Shown here: in pieces, positions 24,892 to 34,686 of the stretch | Position numbering within the stretch: position 1 is the first letter of the stretch | Layout: the number at the start of each line of letters is the position of its first letter | DNA from: Polynucleobacter antarcticus | GTDB lineage: Bacteria; Pseudomonadota; Gammaproteobacteria; Burkholderiales; Burkholderiaceae | Assembly (NCBI RefSeq): GCF_013307245.1 | Contig: NZ_CP028941.1 | Span: 248,001-312,000 of the forward strand | Direction of reading: 5' to 3' | Length of the DNA stretch: 64,000 nucleotides | Notes under the pieces: model-generated | Seen by the model: the letters and a program-made list of their open reading frames with translations, nothing else | Database searches by the model: none | Told to the model about the DNA's origin: nothing | Position numbers and translations under genes: made by a program

Positions 24892-26361
24892 ATGCCACAA
24901 CCAATGCAACAACCAGAACAACAACCAATACAAAAAAAACACTGGTTGATTTTGTCGCATGGTTTTAATATGGATGGCAGGGCAGCAAGCCAAACCATTA
25001 CCGACAAAATTCCTTATTTTCTTGAGGCGGGCGTGAAGCCCATGGTGTTCAGTTCGATCACAGGCATCCAAGATCAGCACATTGCCCATCGGCAATTTTT
25101 AGCCTGGGGGCCAGCAGCCTTCCGGTTTGACTTTCGGCATTGGGTCGCCAATCAATATGGGCGAGGGTGGTTTTATAAACTGACAACCCGATCCGTATCC
25201 TTTCTGCTGGTACCCTTTATCGCTTTAGAAAAACTCTTTCTTGGTTACTCCAGTCAGTGGTCTTGGGCTATGCCTGCCTATGTGCATGGCTTAAAAGAAA
25301 TCCGTAATAACAATGTGGATTTAATCTATTCCACTGGTGGGGCTTGGTCTGCACACTTAGCCGCTTTATGGCTTAAGAAAAAAACAGGTCTACCTTGGAT
25401 CGCAGAAATTCATGATCCGTTAGTCATACGAAAGAGCCCACAAGATCAAGGTTTTGATAAGCCTATAAATCGCGATGCGCGCTTTAGGCAGTATTTAGAA
25501 AAGCAGCTTTGTAAATATGCAGATCTAGTGTGGTGGTTTACCGATGGGGCGGTGCACTACGCCAAGGTACGTAATCCAAATTTAAATGAACCCGGTAATA
25601 CAGTGGCCATGATGGTGATACCGGGGGCAATGCCACCACTGCAGCAGACTAAAGAAGAGAAAAACGTAGAAAAGCACAGTACAGAAGAGCAAAGTGCAGA
25701 TAAGCAAAGCGCAGAAAAAATAGTCCAAGCCCACCAATACAGTAACAAATTGCATTTATGCCACTTTGGTTCACTTGCCAAAGACAGATCGCTCTCGACG
25801 ATTCTGAAAGCAGTAAATCACTTAACTCAACATCATCCTAAGGCTAGAGGCCAGATACAGATACATGCGTATGGCGCACCACTAGATGAGCTGAGTAAAG
25901 ACGCAATTAATGAATGTAGCCAAAATGGCATTGATGATCTGCTGATCGCACATGGTAGGCTAGAGAAAGATTCCCTTACTGGTAAAAGTGGGCGCGAGCG
26001 AGTCATGCAAGCAATGCAAGCAGCCGATGTGCTGATCTTGTTACACGGAACGGATGAATGGTGCGCAGAGTACATTCCGTCGAAGTTTTATGAGTATCTC
26101 TGGACAGGCAGACCTATTTGGGCCTTAAGTCATCGTAACCCTCAGTTAGATGCCATGCTAGAGGAGCGGGGGGCTTATATAAGCCATGCTGAGAGCGAAG
26201 CCGAGGTCAACCGTGCCTTAGAGCGTATTTGGCTTGATTGGCGTAATCAGCAACTCATAGAGCCCAAGTGGATGCCAATTGGGGTAGATCAGGCAGCCCA
26301 ATGCATTCTTGATAAAGTACATGACATCAACCAAATACACTCCTTAGTGATGAATCGATAA
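24892..26361 (+). CDS. GT4-like glycosyltransferase with low-complexity insert
   Basis: A 489-residue GT-B type protein. The N-terminal half has HWLILSHGFNMDGRAASQT and DLIYSTGGAWSAHLAALWL; the C-terminal half has LHLCHFGSLAKDRSLSTILKAV and VLILLHGTDEWCAEYIPSKFYEYLWTGRPIWAL, the acceptor/donor-binding end of GT4-like enzymes. A charged repetitive linker of K, E, S and Q (about residues 245-280) separates the halves. The N-terminal PQPMQQPEQQPIQ derives from a CAA-rich stretch and no ribosome site is clear, so the true start may be nearer the HWLIL segment. Confidence 0.8.
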   Translation: MPQPMQQPEQQPIQKKHWLILSHGFNMDGRAASQTITDKIPYFLEAGVKPMVFSSITGIQDQHIAHRQFLAWGPAAFRFDFRHWVANQYGRGWFYKLTTRSVSFLLVPFIALEKLFLGYSSQWSWAMPAYVHGLKEIRNNNVDLIYSTGGAWSAHLAALWLKKKTGLPWIAEIHDPLVIRKSPQDQGFDKPINRDARFRQYLEKQLCKYADLVWWFTDGAVHYAKVRNPNLNEPGNTVAMMVIPGAMPPLQQTKEEKNVEKHSTEEQSADKQSAEKIVQAHQYSNKLHLCHFGSLAKDRSLSTILKAVNHLTQHHPKARGQIQIHAYGAPLDELSKDAINECSQNGIDDLLIAHGRLEKDSLTGKSGRERVMQAMQAADVLILLHGTDEWCAEYIPSKFYEYLWTGRPIWALSHRNPQLDAMLEERGAYISHAESEAEVNRALERIWLDWRNQQLIEPKWMPIGVDQAAQCILDKVHDINQIHSLVMNR

Positions 26362-26363
26362 AT

Positions 26364-27284
26364 ATGCTCAATATTGTTTTGTATTGCTGCACCTTTCGTA
26401 AAGACTTACTCAGAACAGTCAAGCTGGCCCAGAGTATTCGTAAGCACAATAAGGGCAGTATCCCGTTTTATATTTCAGTGCCTAGTGATGATGTGGATTT
26501 ATTTACCTCGCACTTAGTAGGGCTTGATGTATTGGTATTTGACGAGCGAGATATTTTCAATGCCAATCCTAAGTTGGATATCGATAAGTTGTATCAAATC
26601 CGCGGAGGCTTAAGGCAACAGGTCATCAAATCTGAGTTTTGGAGGCTTGGGATAGCAGAGAACTATTTGGTCTTAGACTCAGATTGTGTGTTCATCCGAG
26701 ACTTTAATGAAAGTGATTTTATTGTTCAAGATGATGTACCTTATTCGGTAATTCATGAGGGGCGCGATATGCTGCAGTCGACCGAGCGTTTTGGCCCTCA
26801 GAAAATCCGCCAGCACTTTTTAGCAGACCGCGAACCTATTCAAGCGGTATTGGGGCGCAAGGGCATTACTTATGATTTTGGTTATGCCCCATTTTTGTGG
26901 AGTAGGAAGGTCTGGGAGTCTCTTGATACAAACTACCTGACTCCCAATAATATGAATTTCATGGACGCAATACTACTTTGCGGCTCAGAGTTCACTTGGT
27001 ATGGTGAATCTTTAACTACCTATCGTGCGATTCCGATTTATCCGCGTGAGCAATTGTTTCGGCATTATCACTATGAGCATCAATTGTGGGCTGACCAGAT
27101 TCTAGGATATTCCGAGAAGATATTGGCACACGATTACTTAGGTGTGGTCTATCAGTCCAATTGGGAAAGCTGGGGCGACTATGGTCCATCAAGCAAGAGC
27201 ATCCCATCGCGGGTTTGGCGCTCTATAAAGCGGGTGCTTAAAAAGACCCAATTTAAGCTGTCTTTGCTTCTCCGATTTATTTGA
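26364..27284 (+). CDS. DUF6492 family protein, probable glycosyltransferase
   Basis: A 306-residue protein beginning MLNIVLYCCTFRKDLLRTVKL, with YLVLDSDCVFIRDFN (a DxD-type metal motif) and DFGYAPFLWSRKVWESL, matching the DUF6492 pattern. It is cytosolic by sequence and probably transfers a sugar in cell-surface glycan synthesis. It starts 2 bp after the preceding glycosyltransferase. Confidence 0.75.
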   Translation: MLNIVLYCCTFRKDLLRTVKLAQSIRKHNKGSIPFYISVPSDDVDLFTSHLVGLDVLVFDERDIFNANPKLDIDKLYQIRGGLRQQVIKSEFWRLGIAENYLVLDSDCVFIRDFNESDFIVQDDVPYSVIHEGRDMLQSTERFGPQKIRQHFLADREPIQAVLGRKGITYDFGYAPFLWSRKVWESLDTNYLTPNNMNFMDAILLCGSEFTWYGESLTTYRAIPIYPREQLFRHYHYEHQLWADQILGYSEKILAHDYLGVVYQSNWESWGDYGPSSKSIPSRVWRSIKRVLKKTQFKLSLLLRFI

Positions 27285-27300
27285 ATGTAAATAAGGCGAC

Positions 27301-28095
27301 ATGCTCCATTTACCTACGGTCACTCTGCTTTGCGTTGAAACACGCGATCCTGAGCTAGCGCACTGGGCTATTGAAAAGTGTCTTGTTGGTACGCAGTTTG
27401 CAAAGATTGTCTTGGTAACAAACTTGGATTTAGTCAAAGAGCGCAAAGCAGGAATTAACTATGTGCAAGCACCACCCATTCGAACTACCAAAGACTATTC
27501 AGAGTTTTTGCTAACGGGTTTAGATCAGTATGTTGTAGGAAGCCATGTACTCATCATTCAGTGGGATAGCTTTATTACCAACCCCGCTTTATGGAGCAAT
27601 GCATTCCTAGACTACGACTACATTGGACCGGTCTGGCCCCATCATCCCGCAACGCCAGTCGGTAATGGCGGTTTCTCATTGCGCTCCATTAAGTTGTTAA
27701 ATGCCATGAAGCTGCCACAATTTATGAAAAGGCATCCTGAGGATGTTTGTATCTGCATTGACAATAAGGCGTTCTTAGAAAATGACTGCCAAATCCAGTT
27801 TGCACCGGTAGAGATTGCTGAGCAATTTGCAGTAGAGCGAACCCCGTGGCACGATGCCTTTGGTTTCCATGGGTTTTTTAACTTTGGCAAGATGTTGGGC
27901 GATGATGAATTAGGACAATTTCTAGACATGCTGCCCTCTGAGTACTTGGGGGGCTTAGATACCTATGACCTATTGCAAAGCCTTCAACTGGATCAAAGAA
28001 CGCAATTAGCCGACAAAATCATTCATAAATTGCAGTTTAGATGGAAAATGCGAAGAAGATACCTTCGTGCCAAGTTATCTCTCAAGCTTTTCTAG
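27301..28095 (+). CDS. DUF5672 family protein, probable glycosyltransferase
   Basis: A 264-residue protein with VTLLCVETRDPELAHWAIEK, the segment LIIQWDSFITNPALW (DxF in place of DxD), DYDYIGPVWPHH and VGNGGFSLRS, all characteristic of DUF5672. Members are found in glycan clusters and are believed to be glycosyltransferases. It is 16 bp downstream of the DUF6492 gene and is likely in the same transcript. Confidence 0.78.
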   Translation: MLHLPTVTLLCVETRDPELAHWAIEKCLVGTQFAKIVLVTNLDLVKERKAGINYVQAPPIRTTKDYSEFLLTGLDQYVVGSHVLIIQWDSFITNPALWSNAFLDYDYIGPVWPHHPATPVGNGGFSLRSIKLLNAMKLPQFMKRHPEDVCICIDNKAFLENDCQIQFAPVEIAEQFAVERTPWHDAFGFHGFFNFGKMLGDDELGQFLDMLPSEYLGGLDTYDLLQSLQLDQRTQLADKIIHKLQFRWKMRRRYLRAKLSLKLF

Positions 28096-28191
28096 CAACC
28101 CTAATATGGATATAAGGTAGCTGGATTGTAAAATAGCAAATTCCTTATTGTTTTAGCAAACGGCACCATCATTCACAAGCCAGCGTAATAC

Positions 28192-29697
28192 ATGAAAAAT
28201 ACCTCTAGCCTCGATAAGATTGGCTTACTACTCATCATCACTAGCTCAGTGTTGCTTGGGATATGGGCAACGATGAATACAATTGCGCTCAGAAATATAT
28301 TACTTGCTATCGGAGGATTGCTAGCTATTGCTTACTGGTGGAATGAGTTTGCAAAAAATAAAGCTGTGCCAGCAGCTGCACCGATAGCTAAGCCAGCGCC
28401 TCTAAAAAACACTATGCTGACTTGGATCGCTATTGCGCTCATTGGGATCATGTTTTTATGGGTCGTTGCCCATTACATCTTTTTTTCACAAAATCCAGAC
28501 CAACAATGGGGCGAGTTGAGAAGTACTTGGTTAAGAGCATTTGTAGCAGTTTTGATTGGGTCAGCCACTGGTCTTGCATTAAATCGCGATAGTCGCTTTA
28601 CGCCAATCCTTTGGCTTGGCTTATTCATGAGTTTTGTATTTCTGATTGGGCAATATATTCCTAAAGCGCTGCTAAAGCATAGTATGTTTGCCGTTGATTG
28701 GTTTGGGGACTATATATATTGGGCTAAATTTCATGGTGTGCTGGCTGGGACCTTGTTAATTGCTGGACTACTTGGTTTGTTAGTGGACCGCTTTTATTTT
28801 AATAACAATCATGAAGGAAATATTTACAAGAAAACTACCTTAGATTCAAATAGTGATGGCAAAAGAACATCGCCATCCTTCAGACTAAGCTATTTTTTAA
28901 TGGCTTATGCTGTATTGGGCATTTGTATAGCCGCCTATTCTTTTGTTTTTGTTTTTGATGCAAAAGCTGGCTTAGGCATGCTAATAATCTTAATTGGTTT
29001 TTGGGTATTCTTGGGTGCGCTCGCATTGATGGCAAAAGTAGTTTTTGGTAAGAATAAAAGAATCAGCTTGGCATCATTGAGCCGCATCTTACTGATAGTT
29101 ACTGTAGTTGGAATTCCACTGTTTTGGGTTTCGGCAAATCATATAAAAAATAATCCTGGCTGGGAAAGTCTGTTCGAAGACGTCAGGATAGGAGTGCAGA
29201 TTGATAAATATAAACATTGGACAGATCCAGCACTTGGTTTTCCGGTCCGCGCTGATGGTAAGGGAGTGGCTGGCAATACCTATGAGCGAGCGTCTCTAGC
29301 TTCTGCCGGCTTGAGAGTCATAACGCTTGAGCCCATTGGAAGTGGGGCTCTTCGCTCGTTTCGGGATCAAATTAACAAATATGTGCCTGGATATAAAAGC
29401 CATCCGTATACGCACTCTGCTTGGATTGACCTAGGCCTCACTTTTGGGTTGCCTGGGCTATTGCTGCTGCCGGCAGCACTTCTTTTAATCCTGGTTAATG
29501 CTTTTCGAGACACCAGCTTACGCAATCGGGGGATGATCATTAGCCTTGCCCTTGCTTTTCTTATTTTGTATAGCGTAGGCGAGTATGGATTTCAGCACAG
29601 TATTGAGATCTTGTTTTATATTGCGGGTTTACTTTGTGGTCTCTCACTAGTGAGGCATCCTATAGCGAATGACCAATATCTTCAGAAGCCGGACTAG
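28192..29697 (+). CDS. O-antigen ligase family membrane protein (WaaL-like)
   Basis: A 501-residue polytopic membrane protein with about ten helices. The Wzy_C/WaaL feature is a large periplasmic loop (about residues 320-410) ending KSHPYTHSAWIDLGLTFGLP, with the conserved H near residue 408. WaaL proteins join undecaprenyl-linked O-antigen to lipid A-core. The position in this cluster between glycosyltransferases supports the LPS role. Distinguishing ligase from Wzy polymerase by sequence alone is uncertain. Confidence 0.78.
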   Translation: MKNTSSLDKIGLLLIITSSVLLGIWATMNTIALRNILLAIGGLLAIAYWWNEFAKNKAVPAAAPIAKPAPLKNTMLTWIAIALIGIMFLWVVAHYIFFSQNPDQQWGELRSTWLRAFVAVLIGSATGLALNRDSRFTPILWLGLFMSFVFLIGQYIPKALLKHSMFAVDWFGDYIYWAKFHGVLAGTLLIAGLLGLLVDRFYFNNNHEGNIYKKTTLDSNSDGKRTSPSFRLSYFLMAYAVLGICIAAYSFVFVFDAKAGLGMLIILIGFWVFLGALALMAKVVFGKNKRISLASLSRILLIVTVVGIPLFWVSANHIKNNPGWESLFEDVRIGVQIDKYKHWTDPALGFPVRADGKGVAGNTYERASLASAGLRVITLEPIGSGALRSFRDQINKYVPGYKSHPYTHSAWIDLGLTFGLPGLLLLPAALLLILVNAFRDTSLRNRGMIISLALAFLILYSVGEYGFQHSIEILFYIAGLLCGLSLVRHPIANDQYLQKPD

Positions 29698-29754
29698 AAT
29701 TTCATGCGCTTATTACCTGGTCATTAATGAGTGCCATGTTAAATCTTCGAGATC

Positions 29755-30798
29755 ATGAGTAAGAAAAAAATTCTTATTACTTTTGTGGATAGTTTTTCAA
29801 TAGTAGACCACCTAAAAAAGGAGTTTACAGAGCTCTCTATAGATGTAGATGTTTATATCACTAATAATTCAGGGCATTGGCTACATAGATACTTTTTTAA
29901 GCGGATTAATAAGCTAGCGAAAGCTTTTGGGCTACTCCCAACCCATATAGATCTTTTCTGGTGGTGCCCTTTTTCTTTTGAAAAGTTTCGAGATCGAGAG
30001 TTCGCACTTCGTATTGAAAAATTTAAACCAGACTTAATTTTTTGCATACATGGACAGCAATTTGGTGAAACAATTCTTAACGTAACAAAGATTACCAAAA
30101 TAGGGTGGTATGTCGAGCCTAACCCTGACTACAATGAGCTGATCCGTCATGCAAGACTTTTTGATCTCTACCTCTCATATGATAGTAGAAGCGTAGAGTT
30201 ATTGAATGGCCTCAATATTCGCTCAGAGTACCAATCTCATGTGGCTTCCCCATCTGATTTTTATGTAATACCTGGAAGCACTAAAGAAATTGATGTTCTC
30301 CTCTATGGAGCTTGGAGCCCCTGGCGTGAGGCAGTCTTATTTGCCGCCTATCAAGCAACTAAAAACATAGCACTTTATGGAAATGGCTGGTTCAAAAACT
30401 GTACCATTTTTTCAAAAAAAGATCTGCTTAGTATTCACAGGGGCAAAGAAATCATTGGTTCTGATTTGAATCAAGTAATTAATAAATCTCATATTGTGTT
30501 GAACGCACAAAGATTAAAAAAATCTACTACCGGACTAGACACTAGGGCATTTGACGTACTAGCAAGTGGCGCATTACTTTTAACAGATGCACCAACAGAT
30601 TTATTCAGACACTTCAGAGATAAAGAGGATTTATTGGTGTATGAGGATTCTGAAGAGCTGCCAAAACTCATTAAATATATTCTAGAGGGTGGAGTGGAGA
30701 TCGATAAAATCAGGAGGACTGGTAGAGAAAAAGTACTACAAGGACTGACTTACCGAGACCTTTGTCAGAAAATTTCACAAAAATTTTTAACAGACTGA
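29755..30798 (+). CDS. CgeB-like glycosyltransferase
   Basis: A 347-residue protein with a GT-B architecture typical of the CgeB/spore-maturation type: the N-terminal domain (KKILITFVDSFSIVDHLKKE) and a C-terminal domain with GSDLNQVINKSHIVLNAQR, GLDTRAFDVLASGALLLTDA and LVYEDSEELPKLIKYIL. These are Glyco_trans_1_2-like features. It is AT-rich relative to its neighbours, suggesting separate acquisition. Confidence 0.78.
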   Translation: MSKKKILITFVDSFSIVDHLKKEFTELSIDVDVYITNNSGHWLHRYFFKRINKLAKAFGLLPTHIDLFWWCPFSFEKFRDREFALRIEKFKPDLIFCIHGQQFGETILNVTKITKIGWYVEPNPDYNELIRHARLFDLYLSYDSRSVELLNGLNIRSEYQSHVASPSDFYVIPGSTKEIDVLLYGAWSPWREAVLFAAYQATKNIALYGNGWFKNCTIFSKKDLLSIHRGKEIIGSDLNQVINKSHIVLNAQRLKKSTTGLDTRAFDVLASGALLLTDAPTDLFRHFRDKEDLLVYEDSEELPKLIKYILEGGVEIDKIRRTGREKVLQGLTYRDLCQKISQKFLTD

Positions 30799-30985
30799 TC
30801 GAGGTATGACCCGTAGTAGAAATATTTTCAATATCGAGCGTTAATAGCTGCGATTAAATATAAGTCATAATTTGGCGCTCATTCGATAGGCCAAATTGAA
30901 CAATATAATTTCATAACTTATAGGTAGCCTGCCTGTAAATTCTAACTATAATTAAAACACTGTTTAAATTGAGCTACTTGATAAC

Positions 30986-32044
30986 ATGATTCTAGTGACA
31001 GGCGGTGCTGGCTTTATTGGTGGTAACTTTGTACTTGATTGGCTCAAGGATCCCAACGCTGAGGGCATCATTAACTTAGATAAGCTGACCTATGCAGGTA
31101 ATTTAGCCACCCTTGAGTCTCTCAAGAATGATCCCCGTCATGTGTTTATCCACGGTGATATCGGTGATCAAGCGCTCGTTACCACATTATTAAAAGAGCA
31201 TCAGCCTCGTGCGATCATCAACTTTGCAGCAGAGAGTCATGTAGATCGATCCATTCATGGACCAGCTGAGTTTGTACAAACGAATGTTATGGGAACATTT
31301 AACTTATTGGAGTGCGCTAGATCCTATTGGAATGATCTAGACTTAGAAAAGAAGGCAGCCTTTCGGTTTCACCACGTCTCAACTGATGAGGTCTATGGCT
31401 CCCTAAGTAAAAGCGATCCCGCCTTTACTGAAACCAATCCCTATGAGCCCAATAGCCCCTACTCAGCCTCTAAGGCAGCATCTGATCATTTGGTAAGGGC
31501 ATGGTTTCATACGTATGGCTTTCCGGTAGTGACTACCAACTGTTCGAATAACTATGGCCCCTATCACTTTCCAGAAAAGCTCATCCCACTGGTGATTCTC
31601 AATGCCTTAAATAGTAAGCAATTACCTATTTATGGTGATGGACAGCAGGTACGTGATTGGCTTTTCGTAAGTGATCACTGCTCGGCAATCCGTGAGGTAT
31701 TGGCTAAGGGCAAATTAGGAGAGACCTACAATATTGGGGGTTGGAATGAAAAAGCGAATCTTGAGGTGGTTAACACTATCTGCAGCATCTTAGATGAGCT
31801 CAAACCAAGAGCAGATAAAAAATCCTACGCAGAGCAAATCACTTTTGTAAAAGATCGTCCAGGACATGACCGCCGCTATGCAATTGATGCGAGCAAGATC
31901 AAGCGCGAGCTGGGCTGGAAACCCACAGAAACCTTTGATAGCGGTATTAAAAAAACGGTGCAGTGGTATTTGGATAACCCTGTTTGGATTGAGGGCGTGG
32001 TGAGTGGCTCTTATCGCGATTGGGTACAGCAGCAATATAACTAA
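30986..32044 (+). CDS. rfbB: dTDP-glucose 4,6-dehydratase
   Basis: Converts dTDP-glucose to dTDP-4-keto-6-deoxyglucose. The NAD-binding [16 protein letters not shown] is at the N-terminus; HVSTDEVYG and [15 protein letters not shown] supply the catalytic Asp/Glu/Tyr/Lys set; [13 protein letters not shown] and the C-terminal [15 protein letters not shown] are family signatures. It begins an rfbBDAC (rmlBDAC) run for dTDP-L-rhamnose and also feeds the Fdt-type pathway at 43310-45369. The 187 bp upstream probably hold a promoter. Confidence 0.97.
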   Translation: MILVTGGAGFIGGNFVLDWLKDPNAEGIINLDKLTYAGNLATLESLKNDPRHVFIHGDIGDQALVTTLLKEHQPRAIINFAAESHVDRSIHGPAEFVQTNVMGTFNLLECARSYWNDLDLEKKAAFRFHHVSTDEVYGSLSKSDPAFTETNPYEPNSPYSASKAASDHLVRAWFHTYGFPVVTTNCSNNYGPYHFPEKLIPLVILNALNSKQLPIYGDGQQVRDWLFVSDHCSAIREVLAKGKLGETYNIGGWNEKANLEVVNTICSILDELKPRADKKSYAEQITFVKDRPGHDRRYAIDASKIKRELGWKPTETFDSGIKKTVQWYLDNPVWIEGVVSGSYRDWVQQQYN

Positions 32045-32092
32045 GCCAGTGCAACTCAATACAACGATCGTAAGTCAATTAAAAAAGCCCAA

Positions 32093-33067
32093 ATGAATAT
32101 TCTTGTATTTGGAAAAGATGGCCAACTCGGTAAAGCTTTTAAGGCAGTCTTTACTGCCAATACATTAGAGGCTCAGCACCACATTGATTATGTTGGCCGT
32201 GCCGAGTGTGATTTAGCAAGTAGTCAAGCAGTTAAAACTGTATTGGATCAATTAAAGCCAGATTTGATTATCAATGCTGCCGCCTATACAGCCGTTGATA
32301 AGGCTGAAACGGAAGTCGATTTGGCATTTGCTATTAATGCCACAGCCCCAGAGATCATGGCGCAGTATGCCGTAGCTAATAATGCAACATTCTTACATTA
32401 CTCGACTGATTATGTATTTGATGGCAGCAAAGACGGTGTTTACACCGAGGAAGACTTACGTAATCCTTTGGGTGTCTATGGAAAAAGCAAGGCAGCTGGT
32501 GAAGTAGCCATTGAAGATATGTTTGCTAATCTACCACTGGATTCCAAAGCGCAGTTTGCTATTTTAAGAACCAGTTGGGTCTATGGCGATGGTGGAAATT
32601 TTATTCGCACAATTTTGCGTCTTGCCAAAGAGCGTGAGCAGCTCAGCATTATTTCTGATCAGCATGGCGTACCCACGAGTGCTGAGTGGTTATCGAGCGT
32701 TAGCTTAAATTTAGTACTAAATGCAGAAGGACAAATAAAGCCTTTTCCATCGGGCATTTACCATGCGGTACCCAGTGGTGAAACCACTTGGCATGGCTTA
32801 GCTACCTTGGCGGTTCAGTCTGCCATTGAGGCAGGCATTGTTATGAGAGTAAAGCCCGAATCCATTAAACCTATTCTGGCAGTGGATTACCCTTTACCAG
32901 CGCCAAGACCCATGAACTCACGAATGGCGACAGATCGCCTGCAATCAGTATTGAAGCGAAGTGGGGATGAGCTAATTCAAGTCCAATTGGCACAATTGCT
33001 GGAGCCTTGGGACAAGCCCGTTAAAACTTACGTTCGCCACCTGGTACACAGTAAACTCATTACGTAG
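32093..33067 (+). CDS. rfbD: dTDP-4-dehydrorhamnose reductase
   Basis: Last step to dTDP-L-rhamnose. The NAD(P)-binding FGKDGQLGKAF begins the protein; HYSTDYVFDG and GKSKAAGE carry the reductase catalytic residues, and RTSWVYGDGGNF is family-specific. The 324-residue length is a little above the usual 300 because of a C-terminal extension. It lies 48 bp after rfbB. Confidence 0.95.
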   Translation: MNILVFGKDGQLGKAFKAVFTANTLEAQHHIDYVGRAECDLASSQAVKTVLDQLKPDLIINAAAYTAVDKAETEVDLAFAINATAPEIMAQYAVANNATFLHYSTDYVFDGSKDGVYTEEDLRNPLGVYGKSKAAGEVAIEDMFANLPLDSKAQFAILRTSWVYGDGGNFIRTILRLAKEREQLSIISDQHGVPTSAEWLSSVSLNLVLNAEGQIKPFPSGIYHAVPSGETTWHGLATLAVQSAIEAGIVMRVKPESIKPILAVDYPLPAPRPMNSRMATDRLQSVLKRSGDELIQVQLAQLLEPWDKPVKTYVRHLVHSKLIT

Positions 33068-33114
33068 TATTAATTTGAATAGGTTTAGACGGGTTTAGAT
33101 AAGGCACTTTTTGA

Positions 33115-34044
33115 ATGACAGCGAATTTAGTAAACCGTAAAGGCATTATTTTGGCAGGGGGTTCTGGTACCCGTTTATATCCTGTTACTCAAGCTGTTTC
33201 AAAACAGCTGATGCCGGTCTATGACAAGCCCATGGTGTATTACCCACTGACAACTTTGATGCTCGCGGGCATTCGGGATATTTTGTTAATTTCGACACCG
33301 CATGACACTCCGCGTTTTACTGAGTTGCTAGGTAATGGTTCGCAGTGGGGTTTAAATATTCAGTATTGTGTTCAGCCCTCACCCGATGGTTTGGCACAAG
33401 CATTCACTTTAGGTAAATCCTTTATTGGTAATAGCCCAAGTGCCTTGGTGCTGGGTGACAACATTTTTTATGGCCATGAGTTAGTAGAGCAGTTAGGTAG
33501 TGCCAATGACAGAACTGCCGGCGCTACAGTATTTGCCTACCATGTCACCGACCCTGAGCGTTATGGTGTGGTGGAATTCGATAAAGACTACAAAGCCCTC
33601 TCCATTGAAGAAAAGCCGCAGAATCCTAAAAGTAACTACGCCGTGACCGGCCTGTATTTTTATGACAATCAAGTCTGTGATATCGCAGCGTCTATTAAAC
33701 CCAGTGCAAGAGGAGAGCTCGAGATCACTGATGTGAATCGGGCTTATCTTAATCAAAATACCCTCAGTGTAGAGATTATGGGTCGGGGCTATGCTTGGCT
33801 TGATACCGGCACGCATGACTCTTTGCTTGATGCCGCAGGCTTTATTGCTACGCTACAAAAGCGTCAAGGCCTGATGGTGGCCTGTCCAGAAGAGATCGCC
33901 TATCGCCAGGGGTGGATCACTGGAGAGGCAGTGCAAAAAGTAGCCGATCAGCTCAAGAAAAACAGTTATGGGCAGTACTTGAGCAAAATAGTGCAGGAGC
34001 TCAGTAGTAACAATCAGTCGATTTCTTTATCGAGTAAGAGGTAG
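33115..34044 (+). CDS. rfbA: glucose-1-phosphate thymidylyltransferase
   Basis: Makes dTDP-glucose from glucose-1-phosphate and d[23 protein letters not shown] and [16 protein letters not shown] form the nucleotide-binding site, VLGDNIFYG carries the metal-binding residues, and [20 protein letters not shown] is a further signature. Length 309 residues is standard for RmlA. Confidence 0.97.
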   Translation: MTANLVNRKGIILAGGSGTRLYPVTQAVSKQLMPVYDKPMVYYPLTTLMLAGIRDILLISTPHDTPRFTELLGNGSQWGLNIQYCVQPSPDGLAQAFTLGKSFIGNSPSALVLGDNIFYGHELVEQLGSANDRTAGATVFAYHVTDPERYGVVEFDKDYKALSIEEKPQNPKSNYAVTGLYFYDNQVCDIAASIKPSARGELEITDVNRAYLNQNTLSVEIMGRGYAWLDTGTHDSLLDAAGFIATLQKRQGLMVACPEEIAYRQGWITGEAVQKVADQLKKNSYGQYLSKIVQELSSNNQSISLSSKR

Positions 34045-34057
34045 GGTAGGTAAAGTT

Positions 34058-34630
34058 ATGACAGAAAATTCAAATGCTAAGTTACAAGTAACACCAACGG
34101 CTATTCCGGATGTCTTAATCATCGAGCCTAAGGTATTTGGTGACAATCGCGGTTGGTTTACGGAATCCTTTAATGCCAATGAATTTGCAAAAGCAACCGG
34201 GCTTGATATAACGTTTGTGCAAGACAATCATTCTTTTTCAAGGCAGTGGACGCTTCGGGGGATGCATTATCAGCTTGAGCATACCCAAGGAAAATTAGTC
34301 AGAGTCACATCAGGTAGTGTCTTTGATGTAGCTGTTGATTTAAGAAAAGACTCTGCCACTTTTGGTAAATGGGTTGGCGTAGAACTCTCTGTTGAAAACC
34401 ACAGGCAGATGTGGGTACCCCCGGGCTTTGCTCATGGCTTTTTGGTTCTTTCAGAAACTGCTGAGTTTCTGTATAAAACTACCGATTATTATGATCCCAG
34501 TAGCGAAGCCTGTTTATCGTGGTGCGACCCTACTGTTGGGATTGAGTGGCCCATCCCCCTAGATAAACAGGCCTTGCTTAATGGCAAAGATGCTGCTGGC
34601 CTGGCATGGGATGCCGCGCCAAAGTTTTGA
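34058..34630 (+). CDS. rfbC: dTDP-4-dehydrorhamnose 3,5-epimerase
   Basis: Epimerises C3 and C5 of dTDP-4-keto-6-deoxyglucose. Cupin signatures are EPKVFGDNRGWFTESF, LRGMHYQ (catalytic histidine), VRVTSGSVFDVAVDLR and VPPGFAHGFLVLSE. Length 190 residues is normal. It completes the rfbBDAC block. Confidence 0.96.
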   Translation: MTENSNAKLQVTPTAIPDVLIIEPKVFGDNRGWFTESFNANEFAKATGLDITFVQDNHSFSRQWTLRGMHYQLEHTQGKLVRVTSGSVFDVAVDLRKDSATFGKWVGVELSVENHRQMWVPPGFAHGFLVLSETAEFLYKTTDYYDPSSEACLSWCDPTVGIEWPIPLDKQALLNGKDAAGLAWDAAPKF

Positions 34631-34686
34631 AGCCCCAGGATCGATCCAAATAATAAGCCTTAGTTCAACTCATTCATAATGCTGAA

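Noticed and set aside
24687..25007. A minus-strand frame encoding a cysteine-rich peptide with repeated CC and GC pairs
   Set aside because: It is the complement of the CAA/GCA-rich stretch at the end of pyrB and the start of the glycosyltransferase gene; overlap with a well-supported pyrB and compositional origin explain it.
27189..27446. An 85-codon minus-strand frame across the junction of two glycan genes
   Set aside because: It is antisense to the DUF6492 and DUF5672 genes and carries no domain-like pattern.
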